Shown here: in pieces, positions 1 to 12,299 of the stretch
How the letters are laid out: every line of letters starts with the position of its first letter
Numbering within the stretch: the first letter of the stretch is position 1
Assembly: GCA_963920765.1 (NCBI GenBank)
Contig: OY987248.1
Coordinates: forward strand, 10,388,539 to 10,452,538
DNA length: 64,000 nucleotides
Origin: Ulota crispa
Taxonomy: Eukaryota > Streptophyta > Bryopsida > Orthotrichales > Orthotrichaceae
Direction: 5' to 3'
Program-made: the position numbers and the translations under genes
Notes under the pieces: generated by a model
The model's database searches: none
Told to the model about the DNA's origin: nothing
What the model saw: the letters and a program-made list of their open reading frames with translations, nothing else

Positions 1-3000
1 CGTTGCTGATGCGTTTCTTGGCCGGTACTGGACCATTACGGGATTCTCGTGCTGCTACTTCTTGGTAACCTCCAATCTCCAACCTCTTGAGACCACTCAC
101 GAACTTAGTGTTTTCAGAGTAGCAAATATTAACATCTGATGTTGCGTGCTTCAAAATGGGAATATCAGTAAGTAAGATGGAGTAAAATTGCTGGATACTT
201 TGAAACCTCAGATTCTCTTATTTGTAAGTTGAAAGCATATAAATCGTCATTGCTTGGTAGCGCCAAGATGAATCTCCAATCCAAGTAGATCAGTTTCCAA
301 TGTTGAAAACCATTGCCCATTTCCTTCAAGTGGGGACAACTTGCATTAGGCTTTTGTTGAGAAATAGTGGGTTTTGAGTAGTTTAGGAGGCGTTATGTGC
401 TTTCAACTTGGTATGACGGTACCAACAGGAGGAAGCTAAAGTGCTGGGTACCTTGAAACCCCTGTCTCTACCATTGACTGCATGAAGATGTATTGTCAAC
501 CTTGTATTTCATCACGCACGGGCTGGAGGTAGGTGGGGTGGGTGACGATTCTTCCAAGGTCGGAAGAATTTTTGAAGAATGCAAATGGCAAGTTTTGGTC
601 AAACGATGAGAACCTTAACTGATGGAAGTGGCTACTGTGAAACCCAGTATTGTAGGCACTGATTCTTGCAAACTCTCTAACCCTAATTAGTTTGGTTCGT
701 TTGGTGGTGTGCATGTGCAGTCGCTGGTGTGCGTCACAATGTCGGTGTCGCTGCCATCGCTAAAACCTCCTGTCTGCGACATCACGCTCCTCTCCTCGTG
801 CCAGAAAGCCAGCAGGGCGCAGATCTGCTTCTTCTACTTCTCGCTGTACCTGATGGCGTTGGGCGCGGGCGGGATCAAGTCGTGTGTCACCGCATTCGCC
901 GGGGACCAGTTCGACCACAACGACGCGCAGGAGGCGCGGCGCAAGATGTCGTTCCCCAACTGGTGGTTTGTCAGCATCAGCTTCGGCACCATGCTGTCGG
1001 TGAGCATTCTGGTGTACGTGCAGGACAATGTGGGCTGGGCGTGGGGCTATGGCGTGCCGACGGCCATCACCGGGCTGGCCACGCTGGCGTATTTGCTGGG
1101 GACTCCCATGTACCGGCACCAGATTCCCTCGGGAAGCCCCTTGACGCGCGTGGCGCAAGTGGTGTGTTCGGCGGTGAGGAAATGGAACACTGCCGTCCCT
1201 TCGAACCCTAATTTGTTGTATGAAGTGGATGAGAAGGAGGCCTCCTCTGCTTTTTGGAGGAGACTTCCCCATACCTCAAGCTTGCAGTAAGTGATATGGT
1301 TTGTGCAACTGGCATGCTCCTTTGAGAACTCATTTCTCCTTTCTGTGGTTGATTGCTTTCAGTTTGACTCTCCTTCAAGACCGTCGTCATCGTCGGCTTG
1401 ACCCCCATCAATCAACGCGTAATGCCTTCTCTGACTGTCTGCGCATGTCACAACCGTACTACTCCTCTTCCATGCATTCTAGGTAATGATCGACAGCAAA
1501 GCCTTCGGCATGTCTCTCCTTTTCCATTCACTGTTTTTCTTCCTTCTTTATAGTTAATTACCGGGATATGATGCTTTTCAGAAAACCCCATGCACTCTGG
1601 CCGGAACTACTCTCAAACCTCGTGTTCACTATGCTATATTGCGAATGCGTGACAAGCGTGCTAAACTCAATGACAGGCAGGATGTTCTAGAATAGAATGT
1701 CATTTGAAGAAGGTCATAACAAATAGTAGGTTTGAGTGTAGTTACCTTCAGTGCCATTACAGACTTTCGATGTTACAGTTGCTTCATAAATCCGAGCTGT
1801 ACCGAGTGGTAGAGTATCGTAACAACAAACCCGAGTCATATCTTCTTCTCGTAAACTGTTTCGTTGCAGTTCGATGTGCGGCTTTTCAGAACTCTCTCAA
1901 ATTCCTGAAACGAAACAATTACAGAGCATAGAAGCTACATCAATGTCAACAATGTTATCAGTAAATTAGACCGTGTCATGAACTTTGAGAAAACGTCTCA
2001 AAGAAAAAAACTTCCAAGGGTGGTCTCCTTGTGGTGACAATGGTCATATAGAGGACTCTTTCTGATACAAAGGGAATCCTTTCCTTTATCCAAACGAAAA
2101 CCTCTGGGGTGATCATTGTCACCATAAAGCGATCACCCTTGAACAACGACGAAGTTTATTTCTTATTTGTGATGTCTAAAAGTTCCTGAAACAGTTTCAA
2201 GCGTATAAATGAATGCCTGTGTTACAGAACTCAAATCCTTGGTGCAAGTGCAGATTTTTGATCTGGATATGATCTGTGTCACAGGTTCCTGGACAAGGCA
2301 GCTGTGAGACCTCCCGAGGAAGCAAGCGGCGGACCCAAAGCGGGGGAGGGGAGCAGATCACCGAACCCATGGGAGCTGTGCACCGTGACGCAAGTGGAGG
2401 AGGTGAAGCTGCTGGTGCGAATGCTGCCCATCTGGTGGACGAATCTCATGTTCTCGGCCGTGTTTGCTCAAGTGGGCACCTTGTTCCTGAACCAAGGCAC
2501 CACCATGGACCGGCACATGGGCCCCAATTTCGAGATTCCTGCAGCGTCCATGCCGCTCTTCATCACGGCCACCATTTGCATTTTCCTGCCGCTCTACGAC
2601 AAGTACTTCGTGCCCTTCGTGCGCGGCATGTCGGGGGATATCCGGGGGCTGACGCTGCTGCAACGCATCGGGGTGGGGCAGATCCTGTCCAGCTTGTCCA
2701 TCGCCGTGGCGGTAGGGGTAGAGATGCGGCGTTTGAGGATTGCCAAAGAGGATGACGTGTTGGACTCCGGCCAAGTGCCCATGTCCATCTTCTGGCTGCT
2801 GCCGCAGTACGTGCTGACGGGGGTCTGCGAAGTCTTTATTAGTGTTGGCCAGATGGAGTTTTTTCTGGACCAGGCCCCGGACTCCATGCGCAGCCTGGGC
2901 AACGCCTTGTATCTCAGCACGGTGGCGGTGGGGAGCTTTGTGAGTAGCCTCTTGGTGTCGATCGTGACCGAAATCACGTACGATTCCAACGGCGGTTGGA

Positions 3001-3167
3001 TTGGCAACAACCTCAACCGCAGTCACATGGATTACTTCTACTTGCTTCTGACCATTCTCAGCTTGGTTAATACCCTGGCTTTTGTGTGGTGTGCTCGGGG
3101 GTACACGTACAAGTCTACCCATGTCAGGCCGGTGTCGTCACCAAATGTCGAAACTAGTCATTCATAG
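1..3167 (+). CDS. NPF (NRT1/PTR family) proton-coupled transporter, 5'-truncated by window edge
   Basis: Exons are <1-64, 721-1286 and 2285-3167 with introns 65-720 and 1287-2284. All junctions are GT..AG and the reading frame is continuous, giving 503 residues plus stop in the window. Exon 1 supplies the family block VADAFLGRYWTI, and the join at 64/721 restores the exact spacing of the usual Y-L-L-G-M..S-x-S-x-P-x-LKPP segment. Exon 2 has the MFS signatures ALGAGGIK, FAGDQFD and SFPNWWF. Exon 3 opens with FLDKAAV, the hallmark after the large cytosolic loop, and carries TM7-12 with an LPQY..E.F..VGQMEFF block. The N-terminal helix with the ExxE(R/K) proton motif lies left of the window. Family members are 12-TM plasma-membrane or tonoplast symporters for nitrate, peptides, hormones or glucosinolates; the substrate cannot be read here. 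No stop or frameshift is seen. It is convergent with the next gene. Confidence 0.93.
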
Positions 3168-4068
3168 CAGCAGCAGGGGTTGCCACGGTTTCTAGTTTTG
3201 TGCATCGACATGGAGGTGATTCAAAAGTAGGGTTGTTAGAGTTTAGCGCTTGCAATTCAAGAATGGAGCTAATTTCTGGGAAACGCGATTTGAAAAAACC
3301 TCTACGAGGGGGCTAGTGGTTTTTGTGATGAGATCCTGAAGCTCAAACTATTTACCTCGGGGCCGGATTGGTAAAAGTAACGTCATGAACTCTGATAATC
3401 CCTACCTCGGCTGGTAGCAGAAACAGAAAACCTCAGCTCAACAAATTTTGGAATAGGTATTGCTCAGGTTCTCCACGAGATCGTGCGTACGAAAGGTTTG
3501 AAATGACCTGAGTGGTCACGATAAATTTTGTGTTGATTATGTACAGGTTCATGACTTGAGATCAATTACGATTTTGCCCAATTGTACTGTGTCAAAGCTA
3601 AAGTGCAAGAGTCTTTCATTTTGTACACTCAACCTTCTCTAATTCAGGGACAAATGGGCTTCTGGCATGTTCCACAGCTTGACGTGGAAGTTGTTCGATC
3701 AGATGTAGGAAATGCTTAGTACATGAATGGGACGTGCAATCGTAGAATGAGCAATTAGAGAGGATTGAGTGTGCAGGTCATAATGATGTTGAAGTCCATT
3801 AACGTTCACTAGATTACAGAGCATGCATAAAATGCAACAACATTGAACTGCGAGCTTTAACTAAGACAATCTTGAAGTCTTTTAGCTCTTGAAGCACGAA
3901 GATTTCCAAATAGGTTGAAAGATGATCAAAGAGTTCCAAGCAGGGCTATCTAAGAAAGCTGGCTACATGCAGGCTACCTGCAATTGTATGGCTAGAATTG
4001 TAAACACATGTTTCCAAAAATTTCACCGAGCACACTCAATCTAGTTTCTAAACATCCTCCCCTTTTTC
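3168..4068. other. Intergenic, convergent 3' ends
   Basis: About 900 bp between the stop codons of the NPF gene and the AATF-like gene. It should hold both 3' UTRs. I see no coding potential, hairpin or repeat here. Confidence 0.6.
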
Positions 4069-7000
4069 TCACGAAACAGGAGTTGCCCGCCGCCCAAATA
4101 AGTTGGAGAAGAGTTTGGATGTCATTGGGGGCAGTTCCATAGGTTCAGGAGCCATGAAATTCACCAAAGGCTCAAGGACGTTGTACCTGTAAAGAGACAG
4201 TAAAACTATCAACTGAGGAACCTGGCAGAAGCACAGGAAAAGGGAATGTCGTCCCCTCATATGCATACAGCAATAAGACTCATCAGCTGCCACTTGACGA
4301 ATACGGTAGTTTAACAAACACATTAATTTCATGGTCACTTAGCAGCTGCACTTAGATTGCATTGCTTCAGATACAAGGGCACAAACTTAAATATGGAAAG
4401 AGATAGTCTTTCAACAACGCCAAAGCACTTGCTCACGAGTGATAGATCTTCTAGTTTATCCAACCCTGTAACTAGTCAAAGGTGCATTAAAGACTATAGC
4501 TACCATACGGAAAACAAGATCGGTGTGTAGGGAGGTTTTTAGATTGATTAAATATATAAATAAATCTACAGTAAGACAATGAAGTGCAGAGGATTGACAT
4601 ATTACCGGATCTTCCTTCCTTTAGATGCACGACGATCCACAACCTTCCTTTTCTTCGTATGTTGCCTTCGTTGGATACCCCCTGCACGTAGGAACACGGA
4701 GGTTAGAGCACGACTCACTCGATAAACAACTCAACTGATTACTAACACATAGAACTAAAGCTTCAAACCGTCACATCATGTGACACCCAACAGACCAAAA
4801 ATATCCTTGAATAAATCGATAGACCCGTGCAAGGCTTCAAAGATTCCAATTCTAATGCTAGCTGGACCTCAGAACGCAGGGTTGACGAACATCCAGGAAA
4901 TCCAAAATCGTCACAAAAAAGGACGTGAGCTTCGATCCTTCTGAGAAAAATCTTAGCAACGATGAAGAATACAGATATTAATATCACTTACCAAGTCCAC
5001 CTAGATTAGAGGACTCCAAGAATTCAACTAGTAGCTGTTGATAGAATGCAGAATCATCAACCACCTCAACACTCGACATACCTGCCTGTAAAAGACACGA
5101 AAAGGAGTAAGCGTTCCTCCTAAAATACAACATATGATTATTGGCGTGGAAGTAGAGGAACAATGATGACGATAGTCTGAATCTGGACCCGTCAGCTACA
5201 CACCTGTCAAATTTGAATGTAGATCTGACTGCTTCTTAAAGTAAATGAACGTACCTCTTCGTCCGTGACATCAGATGCAGCCTCAGATGCACCACCACTA
5301 TCCATCAAACCAAGAGTTGCCTGCCAAGACAGTAAGAGATAACGAAACGGTCCTCTCTTAAGAATAGGAGTCCAGAAGTTTAATAAAAATTAATAGAGTT
5401 CTGCTACTCATAGAGCTTTGCCTGCTGCAGCAATACAGAGCACGAACTTCTGAAGTTCATTGCCCATGACTATACCGCAAAACAAAGACAGGTAAGAATG
5501 GTATCCATCTTGTGAGAGTCAGTACCTACCTGATCCTTTGATTGGCTTGAACGGATGCTTGCAATTAGTTGAGTAGGGTTTCTCAACGCTGAAGCAAGCT
5601 GCTGAGATATGCTCTGGATAACCAGAAAACAAGAATTGTTGATTCATATTATAAAGTTCTTCACAACAGCCGAAGGCATTAGTAAAAGCTAAAATCATTG
5701 AGACTTACCTGGTTAAAAGCTTGAAATCTTCCCTTGGCAGCAGCTGCACCTGTTGCCAATTGAGTCTTCCGTTGCCATCTATCCACTGAAGAATGCATAT
5801 AAGGAGTTACTCTGCTCACACGCCACCAAATTATCAGATAAGACAGAACTACGAAGCACGTGAACTTCCAAAAGGGCTTGCTAAGAACCAAAGTTGGCAG
5901 GAGTCTCTACTTGAAAGAATAAGAACACATGGCACAAGACTGAGAAGTAAGCCTTCAGTGCTAGCAAACCAATCAGGAAAAGCAAGAACTAGAAACCCAT
6001 AATTTACCTTGAATATGTGGCATCCATGCGATTCCAAACAGAGTCAGACGAACCATTCTCTGTCTCAGCTTTCGCTTCGGTCGCTCTTTTCTTTTCAGCC
6101 TCTTCAGCTGATTTGCAAGAGATGCAACATCATTCGCATCAAAATTTAGAATGTCAAATAAAGGACAAGTACGTCCTCGTGAATACATTCACTTTCCTAT
6201 TGAAAAACCTAACAAGAATAACAAGTAACTGGCCACACGTACCATTCCCATTCGCAGCAGCAGCCTCTGTAATTGCGCTGTTTTGCTCAACGAGTAACTA
6301 TCACAAGTTCAATAACACAAATTTGAAAAGAGTAATGAGACAAGTGTGGAAATTTGGTAAAACCTAGTGTAACAAGGTCCTATATTGTCGCCCATAGCCA
6401 TATAAGTGCGGTTCCACGAAAGGAAATTATTTCAACGATGTTCAAGCACATACTGAGTAATGGATGCTGGGCAGTGATACTTACTTCTTTCAATTCCGAA
6501 AAGCAATTAAGAGCACCTACAGCAGACTTGCTTAAAGAATTAAATGCCGTCTCGCATTGACTGTCACTGTCACATAGAGCAAGCTTGGCTTGCATCTGCA
6601 GCCAAAATAAGCCAAAAATTACGTGGGCTCAGTGATATATATTGTAGACATCACGTAGGGTGCCCTGCAAGCATTCCAAAAACCTTCCGTGCCAGGCAAA
6701 AGTGGTGGAAAACCCTAATATATACTGAATTGACGTACCTCTGGCAGTTGATTGGCCCCTGATACCAACTTCTGCATGGATATTCGCATCTCCAAGGCTC
6801 TGTCCCACAAAAGCTACAGCCCATATTCCCAAAGAGCACAAGTGAATGACTGCAACGCATACAAAAAACTCATACTCTATATACACACACGCTTCCAATT
6901 TGAAGGAAGAAAAACTACACGCAAAACCACCGCACCTTCTGATGGCGCACAGAATCACCCTTTCCCTGATCATCCGTACGTTTTCGCTTCAGTTTGTTGA

Positions 7001-7230
7001 CTAACTCTCTACAATCGCCGAAACAAAATTTATCAAGATCAGTAACCATACCAACAAAATTAACTACTCCGGCGTACGAAATAAACTCCAACACCACCAA
7101 GCAAACAATTTTCACGAGCAAAAAGTCAACAAAGTAGGCCATAGAAAGAAGCAGGCAAGAAGCGACTTGAAATGCAAAGCACTCACCCTACATCTCCTCC
7201 GTCGTAGTCATTGTAATCTTCGTCCGCCAT
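4069..7230 (-). CDS. AATF: AATF/BFR2 (Che-1/TRAUB) family ribosome-biogenesis protein, 12 exons
   Basis: Exons on the minus strand: 7230-7187, 7008-6931, 6799-6739, 6595-6485, 6297-6243, 6107-6008, 5778-5709, 5613-5530, 5320-5255, 5085-4992, 4681-4606, 4186-4069. The phases join to one 318-residue frame. Residues 42-61 (ALEMRISMQKLVSGANQLPE) match the start of the AATF-Che1 domain. W151-QRKTQLATG, followed by FQAFNQSISQQ, matches the conserved W-x-x-KT..L..F..SI block. F237-Y-QQLL matches the FYHQLL element. A basic KKRKVVDRRASKGRK segment leads into YNVLEPLVNFMAP (281-293) and FSNLFG at the C terminus. Family members act in the nucleolus in 40S pre-rRNA processing. The protein is short because the long acidic N-terminal half of animal and yeast members is nearly absent. 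The exon 2 donor (GTGGTT) and exon 7 acceptor are the least certain junctions, chosen to keep frame. Confidence 0.88.
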
Positions 7231-7650
7231 AACTTACAAAATTATTGAATAAAACGCAGTGTCAATGCGAGAAACACCGAGACTCAACAACAACGAACAA
7301 AGAGATGGACACAGGGCGCCAGGATGAAGTTTTCCAGCTAAATCCTAGCTTAGAGCACGAAGGCAATCCACGGCGAGTATCGGCGCTTAAGTAATCCGCG
7401 GCGCGACCCGGACTCGCATGCACTCCGCGGGCACCAGTGAGGTTTTTAATCTGATCTAACTTAGGGTTCCCAAAGTGCCCACTGCAGGGGAAATCCGGTA
7501 ACCTGGTTCGGAAACAAATCGCAAACCCGACAAACGGAATTCTGAGGTATCCCAAGAACAATCAAAAAGCAACGACAGGAATCGCACGTCCAGCGTTGGA
7601 CTTAAGTTACAACGGGAAACTCCAACAACCTAAACCCTAACCAAACCAAA
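7231..7650 (-). promoter_or_regulatory. 5' UTR/promoter region of the AATF-like gene
   Basis: Upstream of the ATG at 7230, whose context is good. The region is GC-richer than its surroundings and holds a telo-box and a second telo-box-like copy. It may be shared with a possible rightward transcript starting near 7650. Confidence 0.5.
7632..7640. promoter_or_regulatory. Telo-box AAACCCTAA
   Basis: Exact AAACCCTAA about 400 bp upstream of the AATF-like start codon; a partner AACCCTAA on the opposite strand lies at 7461-7468. Telo-boxes are known to be enriched in promoters of plant ribosome-biogenesis and translation genes, which fits this gene. Confidence 0.55.
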
Positions 7651-7656
7651 CCCGCA

Positions 7657-8003
7657 GTGTTTCGTTCTCGCGCTCTCACTGGTACTCGTACAGATAAGCT
7701 TATGAAGCCTCAACTCAACTATGCTTCCGCTCTGACTCGCTTGTGGCGCGTAAGAGCATCCGCACCCAGACCCGCGACCTGGAGGTGGGAAATGGAGGTA
7801 TCGAGGGTGCAACCCTGGTTGAGGGCCCGCTCAAAACTGAGGAGCCGCACCGCTGCCCTCGACATGAAACAAGAGATGTTTTCCTGGAAGACAGGTGGCC
7901 GGAGACCGGGAGGAGAGGAAGCCAGGTGGCCAGCGAGAGTCCGGGAGGAGTGAGAACGAGGTTGTCCAGCGGCTCAGGCTGCCTCAGCATGAAGTACAGG
8001 TAA
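7657..8003 (+). other. GC-rich possible first exon with splice donor, function unknown
   Basis: GC-rich block divergent from the AATF-like gene, with overlapping open frames (98 codons from 7657; 86 codons from 7743). The second frame runs into a strong donor, ACAG then GTAAGT, near 8000. I recognise no domain, and no continuing exon is evident in the AT-rich repeat that follows. It could be a decayed gene start or simply the edge of a bidirectional promoter. Confidence 0.25.
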
Positions 8004-8118
8004 GTTTTCTTCCTTAGTCCCAAAGCGCTCAATCGACCACTTTTTAGTTGCTGTCTATTTTTCGCAAGTCGCGCGTGATGAAAAAAAAACCTTTTAAGAA
8101 ATATTTTTTTTGTAATAG

Positions 8119-8557
8119 AAAATCAAGTCTGCTTTCCAATCCAACTTGAATTATGTCAATTCAAGTTAAACTCCATCAAGGAGAACTTTTCAAAAACAAA
8201 CATTTCAATATTTGTTAATGTTGTAAAATTTACTATTTCGGGAAACTAATGATGTTCTCTCTCTTGAAAAAATTGCATTTTTGAAGTTTACAATAGAATG
8301 TCTGTTTTTAACCAATCCTACCAAATTTTAACATCTATGCATAAAATTTGTAATTTTGGCAAATATTAAATGGTAAATGCTTCTAAATTCATTAAATAAA
8401 AATCTGAAACTTTTTTTGAATGTTTGACTACATGGATAATTACCAAACATCATGATTCTTATTTTCTCTTTTGAAGCAAACTTCATCAAAGTTATATAAG
8501 TATTATTTTAGAATACATTTATGTTTTGCCCTTACCCCCTTGGGCATTTAGGGGCTA
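8119..8557 (+). repeat. Interspersed repeat family A, copy 1
   Basis: About 440 bp matching 43379-43819 in the same orientation with scattered substitutions (shared: CTCCATCAAGGAGAA, ATGATGTTCTCTC, TTTGCCCTTACCCCCTTGGG). The right end is TTTAGGGGCTAG where copy 2 has TTTAGGGGTTAA, so this copy has probably lost its TTAA end. Confidence 0.75.
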
Positions 8558-8626
8558 GTTTGCTATGGTTTATTTATTTATTTCTTATTTGCTCTTTGTT
8601 TTTGCTTTATAATTGCTAAGGTAAGA

Positions 8627-8885
8627 GGCTCATAAACCGACCATCTAAGAGCTGAAACTAAATTTTGGGGAGGTGGGGAGGTGGAACTTCTTGAAATATT
8701 TTTCAGTAAATTTTCTTTGAAAGAAAAGAGGAATTGGCATCTAACTCAAGTTATTTTGTATTTTTTAGAGCAATGTGGAATTAGTTATGAAATTTTGAAG
8801 TGGAAAAGTCATAGGGCTCTAAAATGGATCACTTCATCAAATGTACGCCTGCTGTACATTTCTAAAAGGCTATGAATAAGGGCAT
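8627..8885 (+). repeat. Diverged relative of TIR element family G
   Basis: Starts TAAGGTAAGAGGCTCA like the element at 51886 (TAAGGTAGGAGGCTCA) and shares the internal block GAATTGGCATCTAAC.CAAGT and the ATTAGTTATGAA segment. The right terminus is not recognisable, so it is probably truncated. Confidence 0.6.
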
Positions 8886-9991
8886 GTACCGGTGGAGTTC
8901 ATTTGGAGAGGTGAGCGGTATTACTGCCCTAATGGAGTTCAAGACTCTAACCTTGTCTCCACACAAACATAAAGAAATTGTGAACATTGACCATGTAGAT
9001 AGAAAACTAATGGTAGCAAGGTACACAATCAAATAATCTTGCAAACACTAAGCAATGACGGCACAAAAATAGTGTTCTCCACATTGTATACAAGAACAAA
9101 CCATTTAGATTTAGTAGCACACATCCAAGCCACATACCTGTAGAAGAAAGACCATTAAAAAAAACCTTGCAACTCAATCTAATAGGTAAATACAAGACCA
9201 TTCAAGTTTTGTGATGAGGTTGGCTTTGTATTGTGATTGAAAAGATTAAAAATGCATTTTGACCTCTAGGAAGAAATGATTTGTTGTACCTAGACTACAG
9301 AGTCACAACAATATTACAAAGTAAAATTTTCAATGGTATTCGTATTGTCATATGTAATTGTTGAATAACAAGCAATAGAATACTACTAGATCCACTAACT
9401 CTTATTTTATGTTAGAGGAATAAGGATAGATTGGTAAAAAAGTAAAAAAACTTGAACAAGAGAAAGTTCTTTGATGACCTACTATAATACCTCTAAATGG
9501 CTTGTTACCCCACCAATCAAATTTCCACTAGTTAGCAACAAGAAGTCAAAAATCTTAGCACGCCACTCCTAAATCTAACGCTATAACTCCCTTGAAGTAA
9601 CAAAAAATGTAAACCAACAAGTTTTTAATCATCAATTAGAGCCAAAGAGCTTAATATATTCAACCATGCATTATGGAATTACTTAGAATGTGGATTCTAG
9701 GGAACAACCCAACTCACTAGGGAAGATCAACTAAAACATTAGGTAATTTCATCAAAACCTTAATCTTTGAACATGTAAGCGTGCCGTTGCGACTAGTACA
9801 ATACAAGATGTTTTTTGTGTATTTGGATTGGATTCACACCTTTTCTACACATTTGAGATCAACAAAGAAATTGGAGAATAGGTCAAAGCGATTCTAGTGA
9901 GCTACTTGAGATACCAAGTTAAAATTTCTTATTGGTAGCAAATGCCAATTATACAGCAACGCATATACTATGCCCTATGGTCATTTAAAGG
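8886..9991. other. AT-rich intergenic, nothing recognised
   Basis: Short open frames only (about 60 codons) without family resemblance; no terminal repeats found. Confidence 0.5.
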
Positions 9992-10220
9992 TTAACCCCT
10001 GAAGGGCCCTTGGGCTTTAGAGATACGGTACCAAATATGGTTGCAATCAATGTTTAAAAGTTTGAATCAACTAGAAATTAAGTGTTTATACCATACATAT
10101 TGAAGGGTTGTATGATGGTGGATGCATAATTTTTTTGGAAAGCCCTCAAAGCAAATCAAATAATTCTATATATACAACCGTACATACGGCCGCAAAGGGC
10201 TTTTGGGCTGTTCAAACAAT
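9992..10220 (+). mobile_element. TTAA-type MITE family K, copy 1 (right end decayed)
   Basis: Begins TTAACCCCTGAAGGGCCC and is homologous over ~230 bp to 32046-32274 (shared AGATACGGTA, CATATTGAAGGGTTGTA, TACATACGGCCGCAAAGG) and, inverted, to 37906-38137. The right end reads GGGCTGTTCAAAC instead of a clean TTAA terminus. Confidence 0.65.
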
Positions 10221-10477
10221 AGGAAATTTAGCACAAAATCAACAGAATTTCAACCAAAAACTATTGATTTTTTTTGTTAATTTGATCAAGTTGATTTTGG
10301 TACTTTTCAACAAGAGTATGTTGATTTTTTGTTGATTATTTGTTGTTTTCTATTAATTTTCTGTTGATTTTCTGTTAATTTTCACGTATTTTATGTTGTT
10401 CAATTCTCTTTTTTTTTTAATTTAAATTTTTTTTTTCATAGAATTTCTTTTTTTTTAATAAAAAAGTGAAATTTTTT

Positions 10478-10640
10478 TAGGGGCTAGACAACTCCCCATA
10501 AAGCCGGGCAGCTGCCCACAACGTCAAACAAGGTTGTCGGCAGTGGGGTTTAAATCCCCCACCATTGGGTTTACAAACCACAAGACTACCACATCATTCA
10601 CAACCACTAGCACACATGCACTCACACATGTGCACAATAA
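10478..10640 (-). repeat. tRNA-like sequence, possible SINE or tRNA relic
   Basis: On the minus strand, GTGGTAGTCTTGTGG (box A-like) is followed ~30 nt later by GGGGGATTTAAACCCC, a decayed box B/T-arm-like stem. It resembles a degenerate tRNA-derived SINE head. No poly-A tail or target duplication was identified, so this is tentative. Confidence 0.25.
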
Positions 10641-11132
10641 AATCATGATTCTATTTGTACATTAAATGTTCATGTTTTCAGTAAGCCAATAGACTTTAGA
10701 GGCTATTTTGGTCCATTAAAGGATTTTTTTTTGAAAAACTTACAACTAAAAAAAGTTGGTAAATGTATTTTACTTTCATCTCCAACAATTTTTTTGGATT
10801 TCAATCTTTTTATCAAAAGGTATGAGCTAAAATCAGAGAAGGTGTTTAGAACTTTTTTTAAAATTGTTTATTTCCATCCTTTTGATTTTGTTTATAAATT
10901 TTTATTGGAATTCACAAATCTCAAAAGGATTGCTGCAAGCAAAGGTTGGATTCATTAATAATTATTATTTAATGCTAGTTTTTTTGTAAAAAAAAACCTT
11001 ATTCTATTAAAATAGCATCCATAGTTTGATAGCTTTAAATAACATGAAATCGAGAAAAGCTACAAAATTAAAACCTTGCAATTATAAAATCAAAATTTTG
11101 TAGACTTTTGAATAGTTTTGGATATTTTTTAA

Positions 11133-11542
11133 GGGCATTAATATGTAAACCACACCCTTTGAACTACTATACCACACCCTCGGGGTAGATTTTAGATTTC
11201 TACTATCAAAAATTTGAGTTTAAGAATTTTGAATTCAAATTTGGATTTAGAGACCATGGTATTGTCTAGAACCTTAAAAAAGTTGCAATTCAACAACACC
11301 CAATGAAAAAGCTTATATTTTTTACAAACAAAAGTAAAATTAATAATTTTCTCCCTAACTAAACTTTTTCACTAGGTGTTGTTGAACTGCAACTTTTTTT
11401 ATGGTTCTAGACAATACCATGGTCTCTAAGTCCAAATCTAAATTCAAAATTTTCAAATTCAGCTTTTTGATGGTAGAAATCTAAAATTTACCCTGTGGTG
11501 TGGTATAGTAATTGGAAGGATGTGGTACACATATCAATTCCC
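11133..11542. mobile_element. Fold-back element family C, copy 1
   Basis: 410 bp with ~180-bp terminal inverted repeats. Left end GGGCATTAATATGTAAACC, right end reverse-complement GGGAATTGATATGTGTACC, both followed by CACACCCT..TAGATTT..TCAAAAA. Close relatives lie at 35859-36925 and 37494-37905. No transposase; no clear target duplication. Confidence 0.8.
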
Positions 11543-12299
11543 ATCTTTTAAAACTTATAAAAATATTTTATAAGGTTGTTTTTTTAAAATTCATTTGGTT
11601 AGTAATAGAAGGAAAAATACTAAAAATATCCTTTAAGTTTTTCAAAATATCAAGTTTACGCCGAAAATATTTGAAACACAAAAAAAATTTCCTTCTTTTT
11701 TGTAGGAATATCAATTATACTCCTATTATTTTGGAAAAATAATAAAAAAGCTCTTCTATTTTGAAATGTTAAATATATCCTTGTGTTATTTGAAATGTAA
11801 AAATCACCTTTGGTTTCTTGTAAGAATTTGCATTAAACTATACACTTGGTTATCATATAACACAAAGATATAAATAATTTAAAATAGTTGAGGAGCATTT
11901 TTAATATTTTCCCAATATATTAGAAGCATTGTTGATATTTATACAAAAAGGAAAGATAATTTTGGTACTTTTAATCCCTGAGGGACATATATGATTTTTT
12001 CAAAGAATTGAGAAGCATCTTTTATATTTGTTTGTAAAGAAATTTTGGTACTTAAAACAAGAAAATATTATACTTTTTATATAAAATTTTGTTGAATTAG
12101 TGAAGTTGTGTCCAAAAGTGTCTAGATCAATAGAAAACTGTTGATTTTTTTGTTATTATGGTCATGTTTTTACTTGACTTTAAAGGCTGCTAATTTTATA
12201 TCTAACCGAATTGTGAAAAGTAAAGAAAATAAAAGCAGTCAATGTACACTCAAACTTCTAAAAGATTCTATTTTTTTTGAAAACTTCTTTCATTTTTTA

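Noticed and set aside
709..1272. Overlapping long frames on both strands across the NPF exons (e.g. 170 and 160 codons)
   Set aside because: Shadows of the GC-rich NPF exon in other frames; arginine/histidine-rich with no family resemblance.
2358..3122. 254-codon antisense frame over the last NPF exon
   Set aside because: Mirror frame of a GC-rich coding exon; the sense frame has clear transporter motifs.
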